Shown in pieces: positions 6,515 through 13,650 of a DNA stretch of 13,650 nt (position 1 is its first letter; every line of letters starts with the position of its first letter). The stretch lies in the NCBI GenBank assembly GCA_964407285.1, contig CAYOVG010000180.1:1-13650 (forward strand), in the 5' to 3' direction. A model generated the notes under the pieces. It worked only from the letters and a program-made list of their open reading frames with translations. It had not been told where the DNA came from and made no database searches. Position numbers and translations under genes: made by a program. This DNA comes from CAYOVG01 sp964407285. Lineage in GTDB: Bacteria; Desulfobacterota; Syntrophobacteria; Syntrophobacterales; Syntrophobacteraceae.

Positions 6515-9500
6515 CTAGGAAACCCGAAACGCCGCGTCAATCTGCCGATGGACCTCCTCGTCCGTGTAATGCTTCAGCGAGATGGCGTTTGTGGGACACT
6601 TGGCGTTACAGAGACCGTCTCCCTTGCACAGAACGGCGTTGACCCCGGCCTTTTTGCTTCCCCGTATATCCTGAAACGTTATGGCCCCGTACGCGCAAGC
6701 CGATACACACGCCCCACAGGCAATACACTTCTTTTCATCCACTTCGCATACGGAACCGGAAGCCGTGACGGAATCCTGTGAAAGAAGGCTGATGGCCCGG
6801 CCGGCGGCTCCGTAAGCCTGGCTGATGGTCTCCGACAGGTGCTTGGGGTAGTGCGCCGCACCACACAGGAAAACGCCGTCCGCGGCGAAATCCACGGGCC
6901 GTAATTTCACGTGGGCTTCCTGGAAGAACCCGTCGGGATTCAAAGGGACCTTGAATACGCGGGCAATTTCCAGACTTCCCGCCGAGGGAATCACGGCGGC
7001 GGCCAGGACGAGCGTATCGGCGTCGATGACCAGCTTTTCGCCCAAAATCGGTTCCGTCACGGTGACCCGTAACACGCGCCGCCCATCCGCCTCCGCCGCT
7101 TCCACCCGAGGCTTATCCTGGGGCTCATAACGGATGAATCGTATATCCCTGCCCGATGCTTCCCGGTAATAATCCTCCCTGAAGCCGTACGTCCTCATAT
7201 CCCGAAAGAGAATATAAATATCCATGGCCGGGTTCATGTTCTTCAACTTCAAGGCGTTTTTGATGGATTGGCTGCAGCATATCCGGGAGCAATAATTGCG
7301 GTCTTCCTGCCGGCACCCTACGCATTGGATCATCACCAGGCTCTGCGGCCGGTTCAGCCGCTCCTCTCCCCGGTGGATTTGCTGCTCCAATTCCAACAGA
7401 GTCAGGACCCGGTCGTCGGTTCCATACAGGTACTCGACAGGCGTATACTCCTGGGCCCCGGTAGCCAATAGGGCCGCTCCGTGGCGGATCTCCGTGATCC
7501 TTCCCCTGGACTCCACCCGGGTTGTGAAGTTACCGACATAACCGGAAACCTCCGTGACGACGGCATCCGTCAACACGTGGATCAGAGGGCGCCTGTACAC
7601 CTTGCGTATCGTATCCTGCAGATAGGCTTGAACATCCAGGCCTTCCAGGGTGAAAAAAAGCCTTCGAGCCATCCCGCCCAAGTCGGATTCCTTTTCCACC
7701 AGGTATACCTCGAATCCCTGGTCGGCCAGGCTCAAGGCGCAGGTCATGCCCGCCGGCCCTCCTCCCACCACCAATGCCGTCTTGTCGACGGACAGATCAA
7801 ATTCCTGCAAGGGCTGTAGGAAAACGGCCCGCGCCACGGACATGCGGACCAGATCCTTGGCTTTTCGGGTGGCTTCTTCCTTTTCCCGGGAGTGCACCCA
7901 GGAGCAGTGTTCCCGGATATTGGCCATCTCGAAGAAGTACTGATTGATGCCGCCTTCCCGGAGCGTGTCCCGGAATAACGGCTCGTGCGTCTTGGGGGTG
8001 CAGGCGGCCACCACCACCCGGTTGAGTCCTTTTTCACGGATGGTCTTGGATATCTGCTCGGCCGCATCCGTGGAGCACACAAAAAGACTCTCTTCGGCAT
8101 GGACCACGTGATCCAGCATCAGGGAATATTCCACCACGGAAGGCACATCCACCACTCTCCCGATATTGGCCCCGCAATGACAGACAAAGACCCCCACCCG
8201 GGGTTCCTCGTTCGAGACATCCCTTTCCGGGGGATACGCCCTCTCCCGGGCCAGCTTTCCCCGCCGGTATTCCAGCAGTCGGCCGCAAAGGGCTTCCGCG
8301 GCTCCGGCGGTCACCACGGACTCGGGTATGTCCATGGGCCCTTGAAAGGCCCCGCTAACGAAAACTCCCGGACGGGTCGTCTCCATGGGATTGAGCGGAT
8401 GGGTCTTGCAGAAGCCGTACTCATTGAGTTCGATGCCGAACTTTGCGGCGACGCCCTGCACGTCCAGGGGAGGATTCAGGCCCACGGACAGCACCACCAG
8501 TTCGAATTCCTCCTCCTTCACACCCCCTTCAGGGGCGGCGTATCGAAGGGTTATATTCCCGGTTTCCGGAATCTCTCTTCCCAGGGATACGTAACTTCGT
8601 ATGAATCGAACCCCGGGAAGACGCTCCGCCCGCTGGTAGAATCGTTCAAAATCCTTGCCGTACGAACGAACATCATTGTGAAATACGGCGGCCTGCACGC
8701 CGGCGTCATGGTCCTTGGCCAGAATGACCTGCTTCTGGGTATAGGAGCAGCATACCGCGGAGCAGTAACGGTTGCCTCCCGGGTTGACCTGCCGGGAACC
8801 GACGCACTGAATCCAGGCGATGCTATGTGGATGCTTCCCGTCGGAAGGCCGCCGGATCTCCCCTTCGTACGGGCCCGTGGCGCACAAGAGCCGTTCGAAA
8901 TCCAGGCTGGTCACCACATTGGCCAGCTTACCGTAGCCATAGTCGCCCCTCGGCTCGGGATCGAATGTTTCGTAGCCCGGAGCCAACACGACGGCTCCTA
9001 CGTTCACTTCGATCCGTTCCGCTTCCTGGTGGAAGTTTATGGCGTCGTTCTTACACACCGCCTGACAGATCGTGCACTTCCTTTCCTTGAGATACAGGCA
9101 GTTTTCATCGATGTACGTGATCAGAGGGACCGCCTGAGAAAAGTATATATGGATGGCTTTGTTGGATGACAGGTCCTGGTTGAACGGATCCTTGACATGG
9201 ACGGGGCAGTATTCCACACATACGGTGCACCCGGTGCACCTGTCTTCCATCACGTATCGGGGCTTTCGAGTCAGGGTTACCCGGAAGTCGCCGGCTTCCC
9301 CCTCAACCCGGTCCACCTCCGTGTAGGTGAGTATCTCTATATTGGGATGCCGGTCGCACTCGATGAACTTGGGAGATTCGATGCACATGGAGCAATCATT
9401 GGTCGGGAAGGTTTTATCCAACTGGGCCATCTTTCCGCCGATGGCGGGGGATTTCTCCACCAGGAAAACCTTGTACCCCGATGTGGCGAGATCGAGAGCC

Positions 9501-9601
9501 GCCTGGATGCCGCTGATACCCCCGCCGACAACCATGACGTCTCCGAACCGGCTCATGGAAGATCGATTCACCTGCTGTTCCTCAAGGGGTTGCTTTTCCA
9601 C
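6515..9601 (-). CDS. bamE: Benzoyl-CoA reductase subunit BamE, double HdrA flavoprotein
   Basis: A 1028-residue protein made of two HdrA-type modules. Module 1 has an FAD site VVGGGISG (24-31), clusters at Cys122/125/128/132 and Cys168/176/179/183, and an HdrA cysteine cluster RYCSAVCCS (279-286). The HdrA-like VFVCHCGANIG (471-481) follows. Module 2 has FAD site VVGGGPAGM (611-619), IQCVGCRQ (758-765) and NYCSRICCS (769-777), then a ferredoxin tail with Cys959/962/965/969 and a second motif, CKGDGLCNAKC (992-1002), in which Asp995 replaces the usual second Cys. HdrA is the site of flavin-based electron bifurcation; here it would couple BamF and upstream donors to BamD/BamBC. GTG at 9601 is favoured by GGAG 4 nt upstream; ATG at 9554-9556 (residue 16) is the alternative. 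All the CSxxCC cysteines are Cys, not Sec. Confidence 0.93.
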   Translation of the reverse strand: MEKQPLEEQQVNRSSMSRFGDVMVVGGGISGIQAALDLATSGYKVFLVEKSPAIGGKMAQLDKTFPTNDCSMCIESPKFIECDRHPNIEILTYTEVDRVEGEAGDFRVTLTRKPRYVMEDRCTGCTVCVEYCPVHVKDPFNQDLSSNKAIHIYFSQAVPLITYIDENCLYLKERKCTICQAVCKNDAINFHQEAERIEVNVGAVVLAPGYETFDPEPRGDYGYGKLANVVTSLDFERLLCATGPYEGEIRRPSDGKHPHSIAWIQCVGSRQVNPGGNRYCSAVCCSYTQKQVILAKDHDAGVQAAVFHNDVRSYGKDFERFYQRAERLPGVRFIRSYVSLGREIPETGNITLRYAAPEGGVKEEEFELVVLSVGLNPPLDVQGVAAKFGIELNEYGFCKTHPLNPMETTRPGVFVSGAFQGPMDIPESVVTAGAAEALCGRLLEYRRGKLARERAYPPERDVSNEEPRVGVFVCHCGANIGRVVDVPSVVEYSLMLDHVVHAEESLFVCSTDAAEQISKTIREKGLNRVVVAACTPKTHEPLFRDTLREGGINQYFFEMANIREHCSWVHSREKEEATRKAKDLVRMSVARAVFLQPLQEFDLSVDKTALVVGGGPAGMTCALSLADQGFEVYLVEKESDLGGMARRLFFTLEGLDVQAYLQDTIRKVYRRPLIHVLTDAVVTEVSGYVGNFTTRVESRGRITEIRHGAALLATGAQEYTPVEYLYGTDDRVLTLLELEQQIHRGEERLNRPQSLVMIQCVGCRQEDRNYCSRICCSQSIKNALKLKNMNPAMDIYILFRDMRTYGFREDYYREASGRDIRFIRYEPQDKPRVEAAEADGRRVLRVTVTEPILGEKLVIDADTLVLAAAVIPSAGSLEIARVFKVPLNPDGFFQEAHVKLRPVDFAADGVFLCGAAHYPKHLSETISQAYGAAGRAISLLSQDSVTASGSVCEVDEKKCIACGACVSACAYGAITFQDIRGSKKAGVNAVLCKGDGLCNAKCPTNAISLKHYTDEEVHRQIDAAFRVS

Positions 9602-9665
9602 GTCGCTCCATTCTCATCCTATCCCGGTGCGTTCCCTTCAGATCGTCCCACCGACCGTCCAGTTG

Positions 9666-10817
9666 CTATAGTACTTCCTGAACAATCTCCGTTATGTCCC
9701 TGATTGCAGGGAGGTTATCATTCGCCATGGTTGACCTGCTGTCCTCAAAATGGGTGATGCAATAGGGGCAACACGTAGCCAACACCCGGGCTCCGATCCT
9801 ACCGGCTTGTTCCAGTCTGAGATCGGAAAATCGCTCCCCCTTGGGGGTCTCCATCCAGATCCTGCCTCCGCCCCCGCCGCAACACAGGCTGTTTTCCAGC
9901 GACTCGGGCATTTCTTCCATCTCCAGTCCGGGTATCCGCTTCAAAATCTCCCGCGCTTCGTCGTAGATGCCGTTATGCCGCCCCAGATAACAGGGGTCGT
10001 GATACGTAACCTTCTTGGGGTATTCTTTCTTGAACTCAAGTCTTCCGCTATGGATAAGCTCCAGCAACAATTGGGAAATATGGATCACCTCGAAGTTCAC
10101 CATAAATTCGGAGTACTCGTTCTTGAAGGTATGGTAGCAATGAGGGGAAGAAACCAGAATTTTCCGGACCCCGTTTTCGATAAAGGTCTTGATATTTTCC
10201 CGGGCCAACCGTTTGAACAATGCTTCGTCGCCGGTCTTGCGAATGCTTTCTCCACAGCAATTTTCCCTGGGACCCAGGATTCCGAAATCCACGCCCGCCC
10301 GGTGGAGAATACCCGCCGTGGCTGCGGCCACCTTTTTCAATCGGGGGTCATAGCTGAGGTAGCAGCCTGGGAAATACAGGATCTCCATGCCCTCGACGAA
10401 GGTCTTGACGGAGAGGCCTTCCGCCCACTTCGCCCGGTCTTTGCGTTGTTCGTTCAAGGGGTTTCCTTCACCGACGAGGCTTGCACCCACGGTGCGCACG
10501 GGACGGGCGGAAGGCGCAAAGACCCCGTACTCCGTGGCGATTCGGCGCAAGGAAACGCCGGATTCGATTTGCTTTACATCCCGGGGGCACCGTTCGGGGC
10601 AGATACCGCAGGTGGTGCAACGCCAGAGATCTTCGCTTTCTATCTCGGTGAGGCCGAAGGTGGCCTGTCGAACCAGGCGGCGCATACTGAAGGTCCCGAC
10701 TCGGTTCCACGGGCACACGGCGTCGCAGAGCCCGCATTGATAGCATAATTTGAAGGCGTCCCCGCCCCTGGCCTTGATCAGGTCGATGATTTCTTTATAG
10801 TCGGCGACCGTTTCCAC
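9666..10817 (-). CDS. bamD: Benzoyl-CoA reductase subunit BamD, HdrD-like iron-sulfur protein
   Basis: A 383-residue protein. The N-terminal ferredoxin domain has two C-x2-C-x2-C-x3-C motifs at Cys25/28/31/35 and Cys67/70/73/77. Two CCG domains (PF02754) follow. The first has GC152, CCG at 187-189 and a single Cys227 in SPHCYHTF. The second is complete, with Cys276, CCGGGGG from 312 and CCPYC at 349-353. This layout is that of HdrC-HdrB fusions (HdrD), which move electrons between HdrA and an acceptor; here it would link BamE to BamBC. The start is GTG, with AGGAAAG 3 nt ahead of it, and repeat copy B begins just upstream of that site. The gap to bamE is 64 bp and holds nothing recognisable. 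Confidence 0.92.
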   Translation of the reverse strand: METVADYKEIIDLIKARGGDAFKLCYQCGLCDAVCPWNRVGTFSMRRLVRQATFGLTEIESEDLWRCTTCGICPERCPRDVKQIESGVSLRRIATEYGVFAPSARPVRTVGASLVGEGNPLNEQRKDRAKWAEGLSVKTFVEGMEILYFPGCYLSYDPRLKKVAAATAGILHRAGVDFGILGPRENCCGESIRKTGDEALFKRLARENIKTFIENGVRKILVSSPHCYHTFKNEYSEFMVNFEVIHISQLLLELIHSGRLEFKKEYPKKVTYHDPCYLGRHNGIYDEAREILKRIPGLEMEEMPESLENSLCCGGGGGRIWMETPKGERFSDLRLEQAGRIGARVLATCCPYCITHFEDSRSTMANDNLPAIRDITEIVQEVL

Positions 10818-10829
10818 TGTCTTTCCTAT

Positions 10830-10895
10830 CAGGCTGTTGAAAAACGCGATCTGCTTTCACGCCGGGGGCGTAACGCTTCATGCTTCGTCGGGCCG
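10830..10895 (-). repeat. Intergenic palindromic repeat, copy B (partial, bamC-bamD gap)
   Basis: The 21 bases at 10830-10850 (CAGGCTGTTGAAAAACGCG and on) match the inner end of copy C at 13505-13525 with two differences. The rest is degenerate but contains a small ACGCC-GGG-GGCGT hairpin (10859-10871). The element fills the space from the bamC stop codon to 2 nt before the bamD ribosome binding site. The opposite arm of the palindrome, present in copies A and C, is missing. Confidence 0.65.
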
Positions 10896-11450
10896 TCAGC
10901 GCTTTTTGGCCATGGACATTCGCGCCACGGCATCCCGTATCTTTTGAAGTCCGTGCTTGCCCGCCAACGCCTCCAATCCGATTTCCATCTCCCGGTGCGT
11001 TTCTTCTTCCTCTTCGATCTCTTCTTCCCTTTCTTCGTAAATCAGGGCGTCGTTCAGGCACCATTGAACGCACATGGGTTCGGGCAGAGGCGGATCGCTT
11101 TCACACAGGTCGCAGCGTAGAGGAAGCCCCGAATCCGGTTCCTTGAAAACGTCCCGGGACGGACAGGAAGCCCTGCAGAAAGAACACTCGTCGTATTCCT
11201 TTCCGTCAATGGTATACTTGTCTCGGGCGGCGCATTCGGCTTTCACGTACTCACCCGCATATACGGGGACATAGATGTCCCTCAGCGGCTCGTGAATCAC
11301 CCGAATCCGGGATCTCGACGGGTTGTTGCCGCTGTATTTCGGCGTCGCGTGGAAGCCGGAGCAGACGACCTCGCATGCCCGACACCCGTTGCACTGGTCG
11401 ACGTCGACCCGTATGGTCTTGACGATTCTTTTCTTCTTCTCAGTCTTCAC
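10896..11450 (-). CDS. bamC: Benzoyl-CoA reductase subunit BamC, polyferredoxin electron carrier
   Basis: A 184-residue protein with twelve cysteines at 20, 23, 26, 30, 73, 89, 92, 96, 113, 116, 127 and 131, enough for three 4Fe-4S clusters. The first is a canonical CNGCRACEVVC; the others use longer spacing, as in ferredoxins that accompany aldehyde oxidoreductase-type enzymes. BamC is the tight partner of BamB and feeds single electrons to its tungsten site. An acidic helix follows (about 139-150, nearly all Glu), then a basic tail ending AKKR. The GTG start has a strong GGAGGGAG 6 nt upstream. It lies 27 bp after bamB. The family link is clear; the specific name rests on synteny with bamB and bamD. 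Confidence 0.92.
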   Translation of the reverse strand: MKTEKKKRIVKTIRVDVDQCNGCRACEVVCSGFHATPKYSGNNPSRSRIRVIHEPLRDIYVPVYAGEYVKAECAARDKYTIDGKEYDECSFCRASCPSRDVFKEPDSGLPLRCDLCESDPPLPEPMCVQWCLNDALIYEEREEEIEEEEETHREMEIGLEALAGKHGLQKIRDAVARMSMAKKR

Positions 11451-11456
11451 GGCGCA

Positions 11457-11464
11457 CTCCCTCC
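11457..11464 (-). promoter_or_regulatory. Ribosome binding site of bamC
   Basis: GGAGGGAG on the minus strand lies 6 nt before the GTG at 11450. It is the strongest such site in the window and fixes this non-ATG start. Confidence 0.7.
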
Positions 11465-11477
11465 ACGCCCATTTCCA

Positions 11478-13475
11478 TTATTCTTTGGAAGGAATATCCT
11501 TGGAAGGAGTACCATCCGTATCGTCGAAAATCCCCATGTTCAGGAATTTTTGAACGACGTAGTCCAAAGAAAGCTCCTCTAAAGACTCCCGGGTGGGAAT
11601 CCCCTGACGGTTCCACCCCTTAAATTGGTAGTACGCATCCAACAGCTTGGACTCGAGTTCCGGAAATCGCTTTTTCCAGTGATTCTCCGGAGGCTTCTCA
11701 TCCTTCCGCCTCATCCCTCTTGCTATATTGACGGATCGAACCAACGTCCTGTTTCTCTTCGCGACCTGGGATAGCGCGGCTTCGTCCATCTCGACGCCCG
11801 TCGCCGAGGAGATCAGGGCCGGCAGATTGTGTATGTGGTACGGAGGTTTCAGGGGAAATGAGGACAAACCGGCGCACATGCCCAGAGTGTCGTCAATGTA
11901 GTGCATCTTTTCCTGCCAGTCGACAATCTCACAGGTGGCCTCGATGGACGGATAAAAGGGAATGGAGTTTTCTCCGCGCGGCTCCCAGTCCACGAAATAT
12001 TGCTTGAATTTTTCGTTGGGAACCTGAATCCAGTCCTTTACGAACGCCTCCCGGTCTTCTCTCTTGGCAAAAGGCGCCTGGGGGAATTGCCCTTCGATTT
12101 GGGTGATATTCATCTTTTCGCCGGTGCAATACATGAGGAAATAAATGGGATTCAGCATTCCCAGCTTGAGAGGCAGCTGCTCGTGTTTCTTGATGTTGTT
12201 GTGCGCATAGGCTTCCGAACCCCGGCCGATGCGCCGGGCCGCCCAATGCGTGCCGTCGGCCAGAACATCTCCGATCCCCTCCCGCCGGACGATGCGGTCC
12301 AGCAGCCAAATAAACCGTCCCTCGTTATCGGAGGGCATTCCGGCCATGTCCCGATCGGTCAGAATGCCCGCTTCGTACAGTTCGACGGCGAACGCCATGA
12401 CCTGCGGGGCCGAAAAGGCGTCCACGCCGTATTCCGTGGCGCGCTGGGCGATCTTGAAACCAAAATCGAGGTCCGTCATGGACGCCATGGTATAGGTGAG
12501 TTTCGAGTAGCACTTCATCATGTACGTCGGGAGCCCGGGCGCTTTAATGGTGGCGCCGCATTTCAGCGGGCAGTTGTAGCAGCTAATGAATCGCTTCCGC
12601 ACGGATTCCAGGCTCTCCGTCCATTTCTTCTCCACTTCTTCGGTCCAGTAATCTTTGAGACGGTGGCGCGCATTGCCCCAGGCGAAATTGGTGGTGTGCC
12701 ATTCCTCGTCGTGGATGGCCATTTCTTGAGGTGATCCGAGCCCGGCCAGAATGGGGGGTACCCCCTGGATGGGGTTTTCCGCTCGGAACTGTATGTACTC
12801 GAGGACCTGGTTGCAGCAGTCCATAAACTGGTCCGGGCGGGCGATATGGATGTCGTTGGTTCCACGAACGGCGATGGCTTTCAGCCCCTTGTCCCCCATA
12901 ACGGCGCCGATTCCCCCCCGGCTGGCGCTGGACCTTCCCTGTTCGACGGAGGCGAAATACACCCGGTTTTCCCCGGCCAATCCGATGGCGGACACCTGGG
13001 CTCCGGGCTCCTTCAGTTCCCGCCGGATGAGTTCCGAAGTCTCCACGGCGCCCTTGCCTCGCAGGTGGGAGGCGTCGCGTATTTCAATGGTGTCGTTGTG
13101 GATCCACAAGTACACCAGATCGGGGGACCTCCCGCGAACGATCACCTTGTCATAACCGGCGTATTTCAGTTCCGGGGCCCAGAATCCTCCCATCATGGAG
13201 AACGCCATCAGCAACGTCTGAGGAGAGATGGTGGATAGAATGGTGCGGTTGCAGCCTATGGCGGGCGTGCCGCACAACAGACCCGTGCCGAAGATCAGCA
13301 GATTATCCTCGGAAAACGGAGCCGTTTCAGGGGGTACCCGGTCCCATAAGATCTTGGCGTTGGTGCCCAGACCCCCGAGATGCAGTTCCGTCACCCTGGG
13401 ATCCGTCGGTACTTTATCGATGCTTCCCCGGGACAGGTCGATTTCCAGATTAAAACCCGTTTCTGCGTACCTCAT
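11478..13475 (-). CDS. bamB: Class II benzoyl-CoA reductase catalytic subunit BamB (W-pterin)
   Basis: A 665-residue member of the tungsten aldehyde:ferredoxin oxidoreductase family. It reduces benzoyl-CoA to cyclohexa-1,5-diene-1-carboxyl-CoA without ATP. The AOR 4Fe-4S ligands are visible: CYNCPLKC (Cys299, 302, 306) and Cys534 in DTLGMCAG. As I recall the Geobacter BamBC structure, the active site uses Glu251, His255, Glu257, Cys322 (zinc) and His260 (proton donor). Counting from the chosen start, this protein has E251, H255, E257, H260 and C322 at exactly those positions, which argues for true BamB rather than another AOR. The start is the ATG at 13473-13475 with AAGGTGG 4 nt upstream; the frame stays open 35 codons further up, but that part is translated repeat sequence. 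It is first in the bam operon. Confidence 0.95.
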   Translation of the reverse strand: MRYAETGFNLEIDLSRGSIDKVPTDPRVTELHLGGLGTNAKILWDRVPPETAPFSEDNLLIFGTGLLCGTPAIGCNRTILSTISPQTLLMAFSMMGGFWAPELKYAGYDKVIVRGRSPDLVYLWIHNDTIEIRDASHLRGKGAVETSELIRRELKEPGAQVSAIGLAGENRVYFASVEQGRSSASRGGIGAVMGDKGLKAIAVRGTNDIHIARPDQFMDCCNQVLEYIQFRAENPIQGVPPILAGLGSPQEMAIHDEEWHTTNFAWGNARHRLKDYWTEEVEKKWTESLESVRKRFISCYNCPLKCGATIKAPGLPTYMMKCYSKLTYTMASMTDLDFGFKIAQRATEYGVDAFSAPQVMAFAVELYEAGILTDRDMAGMPSDNEGRFIWLLDRIVRREGIGDVLADGTHWAARRIGRGSEAYAHNNIKKHEQLPLKLGMLNPIYFLMYCTGEKMNITQIEGQFPQAPFAKREDREAFVKDWIQVPNEKFKQYFVDWEPRGENSIPFYPSIEATCEIVDWQEKMHYIDDTLGMCAGLSSFPLKPPYHIHNLPALISSATGVEMDEAALSQVAKRNRTLVRSVNIARGMRRKDEKPPENHWKKRFPELESKLLDAYYQFKGWNRQGIPTRESLEELSLDYVVQKFLNMGIFDDTDGTPSKDIPSKE

Positions 13476-13479
13476 GGTT

Positions 13480-13486
13480 CCACCTT
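13480..13486 (-). promoter_or_regulatory. Ribosome binding site of bamB
   Basis: AAGGTGG on the minus strand lies 4 nt before the ATG at 13475. It decides this start against the longer open frame reaching 13580, whose extra 35 codons lie mostly in repeat copy C. Confidence 0.75.
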
Positions 13487-13501
13487 GTATGCATGCCCCG
13501 C

Positions 13502-13650
13502 GGGCAGGCCGTTCAAAAACGCGATCCGCCGCGTTGCGCTTTACCCTTCCTCTTTGCGGCGTACTGGTTGTACGCCTCATTCCTCAGGATTCGCACGCCT
13601 TGCATCTCATCGTTTTTCATCAGCCTGCCCGCAATACGGTTTATCAACGG
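13502..13650 (-). repeat. Intergenic palindromic repeat, copy C (upstream of bamB, reaches window edge)
   Basis: The arms GGGCAGGCCGTTCAAAAACG (13502-13521) and CGTTTTTCATCAGCCTGCCC (13611-13630) are inverted copies with 17 of 20 positions matching, framing a 129-bp palindromic unit. A central hairpin GGCGTAC-TGGTT-GTACGCC lies at 13558-13576. Beyond the right arm a conserved tail (ATACGGTTTAT.AACGG) matches the tail of copy A and runs into the window edge. No promoter could be picked out in this leader. Confidence 0.8.

Noticed and set aside
7985..9169. 394-codon plus-strand open frame opposite bamE
   Set aside because: It is an antisense shadow of the GC-rich bamE gene, with no recognisable domain, while the bamE frame is strongly conserved.
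9750..10748. 332-codon plus-strand open frame opposite bamD
   Set aside because: It is an antisense shadow of bamD, whose clusters and CCG motifs are clear.
13476..13580. 35-codon N-terminal extension of bamB
   Set aside because: The extension lies mostly in intergenic repeat copy C, and the ATG at 13475 has a good ribosome binding site and matches the family N-terminus.

Overview
The window joins two unrelated gene blocks that converge end to end. The left block (about 1-5443, + strand) is the 3' part of a type 1-like BREX phage-defence locus. It holds the C-terminal 351 residues of a GmrSD/BrxU-like DUF262-DUF1524 nuclease, cut by the window edge, then pglZ (alkaline-phosphatase fold) and brxL (AAA+ with a Lon-like C-terminus). 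The three genes overlap one another (7 bp and 1 bp) and read as one transcription unit. brxA, brxB, brxC and pglX would lie to the left, outside the window.

The right block (5511-13475, - strand) is transcribed leftward as bamB-bamC-bamD-bamE-bamF. It encodes the core of an ATP-independent class II benzoyl-CoA reductase. BamB is the tungsten-pterin catalytic subunit (aldehyde:ferredoxin oxidoreductase family). BamC is its three-cluster ferredoxin. BamD is HdrD-like, BamE is a double HdrA flavoprotein, and BamF is an MvhD/FlpD-like subunit. Together they would dearomatise benzoyl-CoA, driving the low-potential step by flavin-based electron bifurcation. The NADH-dehydrogenase-like bamGHI genes are not next to bamF; the BREX block occupies that position.

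The most notable feature is that bamF only makes sense if an in-frame UGA at 6324-6326 is read as selenocysteine. It sits in the conserved CNWC motif, giving CNWU. A hairpin with a 5-bp stem and a GUU loop lies 27 nt downstream, as expected of a bacterial SECIS. Reading UGA as stop loses the first 25 residues of the protein.

Three copies of one imperfect palindromic intergenic repeat lie in the bam block: between bamE and bamF, between bamC and bamD, and upstream of bamB. Each abuts a gene end, a ribosome binding site or the leader region.

Class II benzoyl-CoA reductase is known only from obligate anaerobes. With the selenoprotein BamF, the Hdr-type electron carriers and this repeat style, an aromatic-degrading Desulfobacterota (sulfate-reducing, metal-reducing or syntrophic) is the best inference; the genus cannot be fixed. 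No tRNA, rRNA, CRISPR array, transposase or integrase was seen. There is no gene-free stretch longer than 300 bases.
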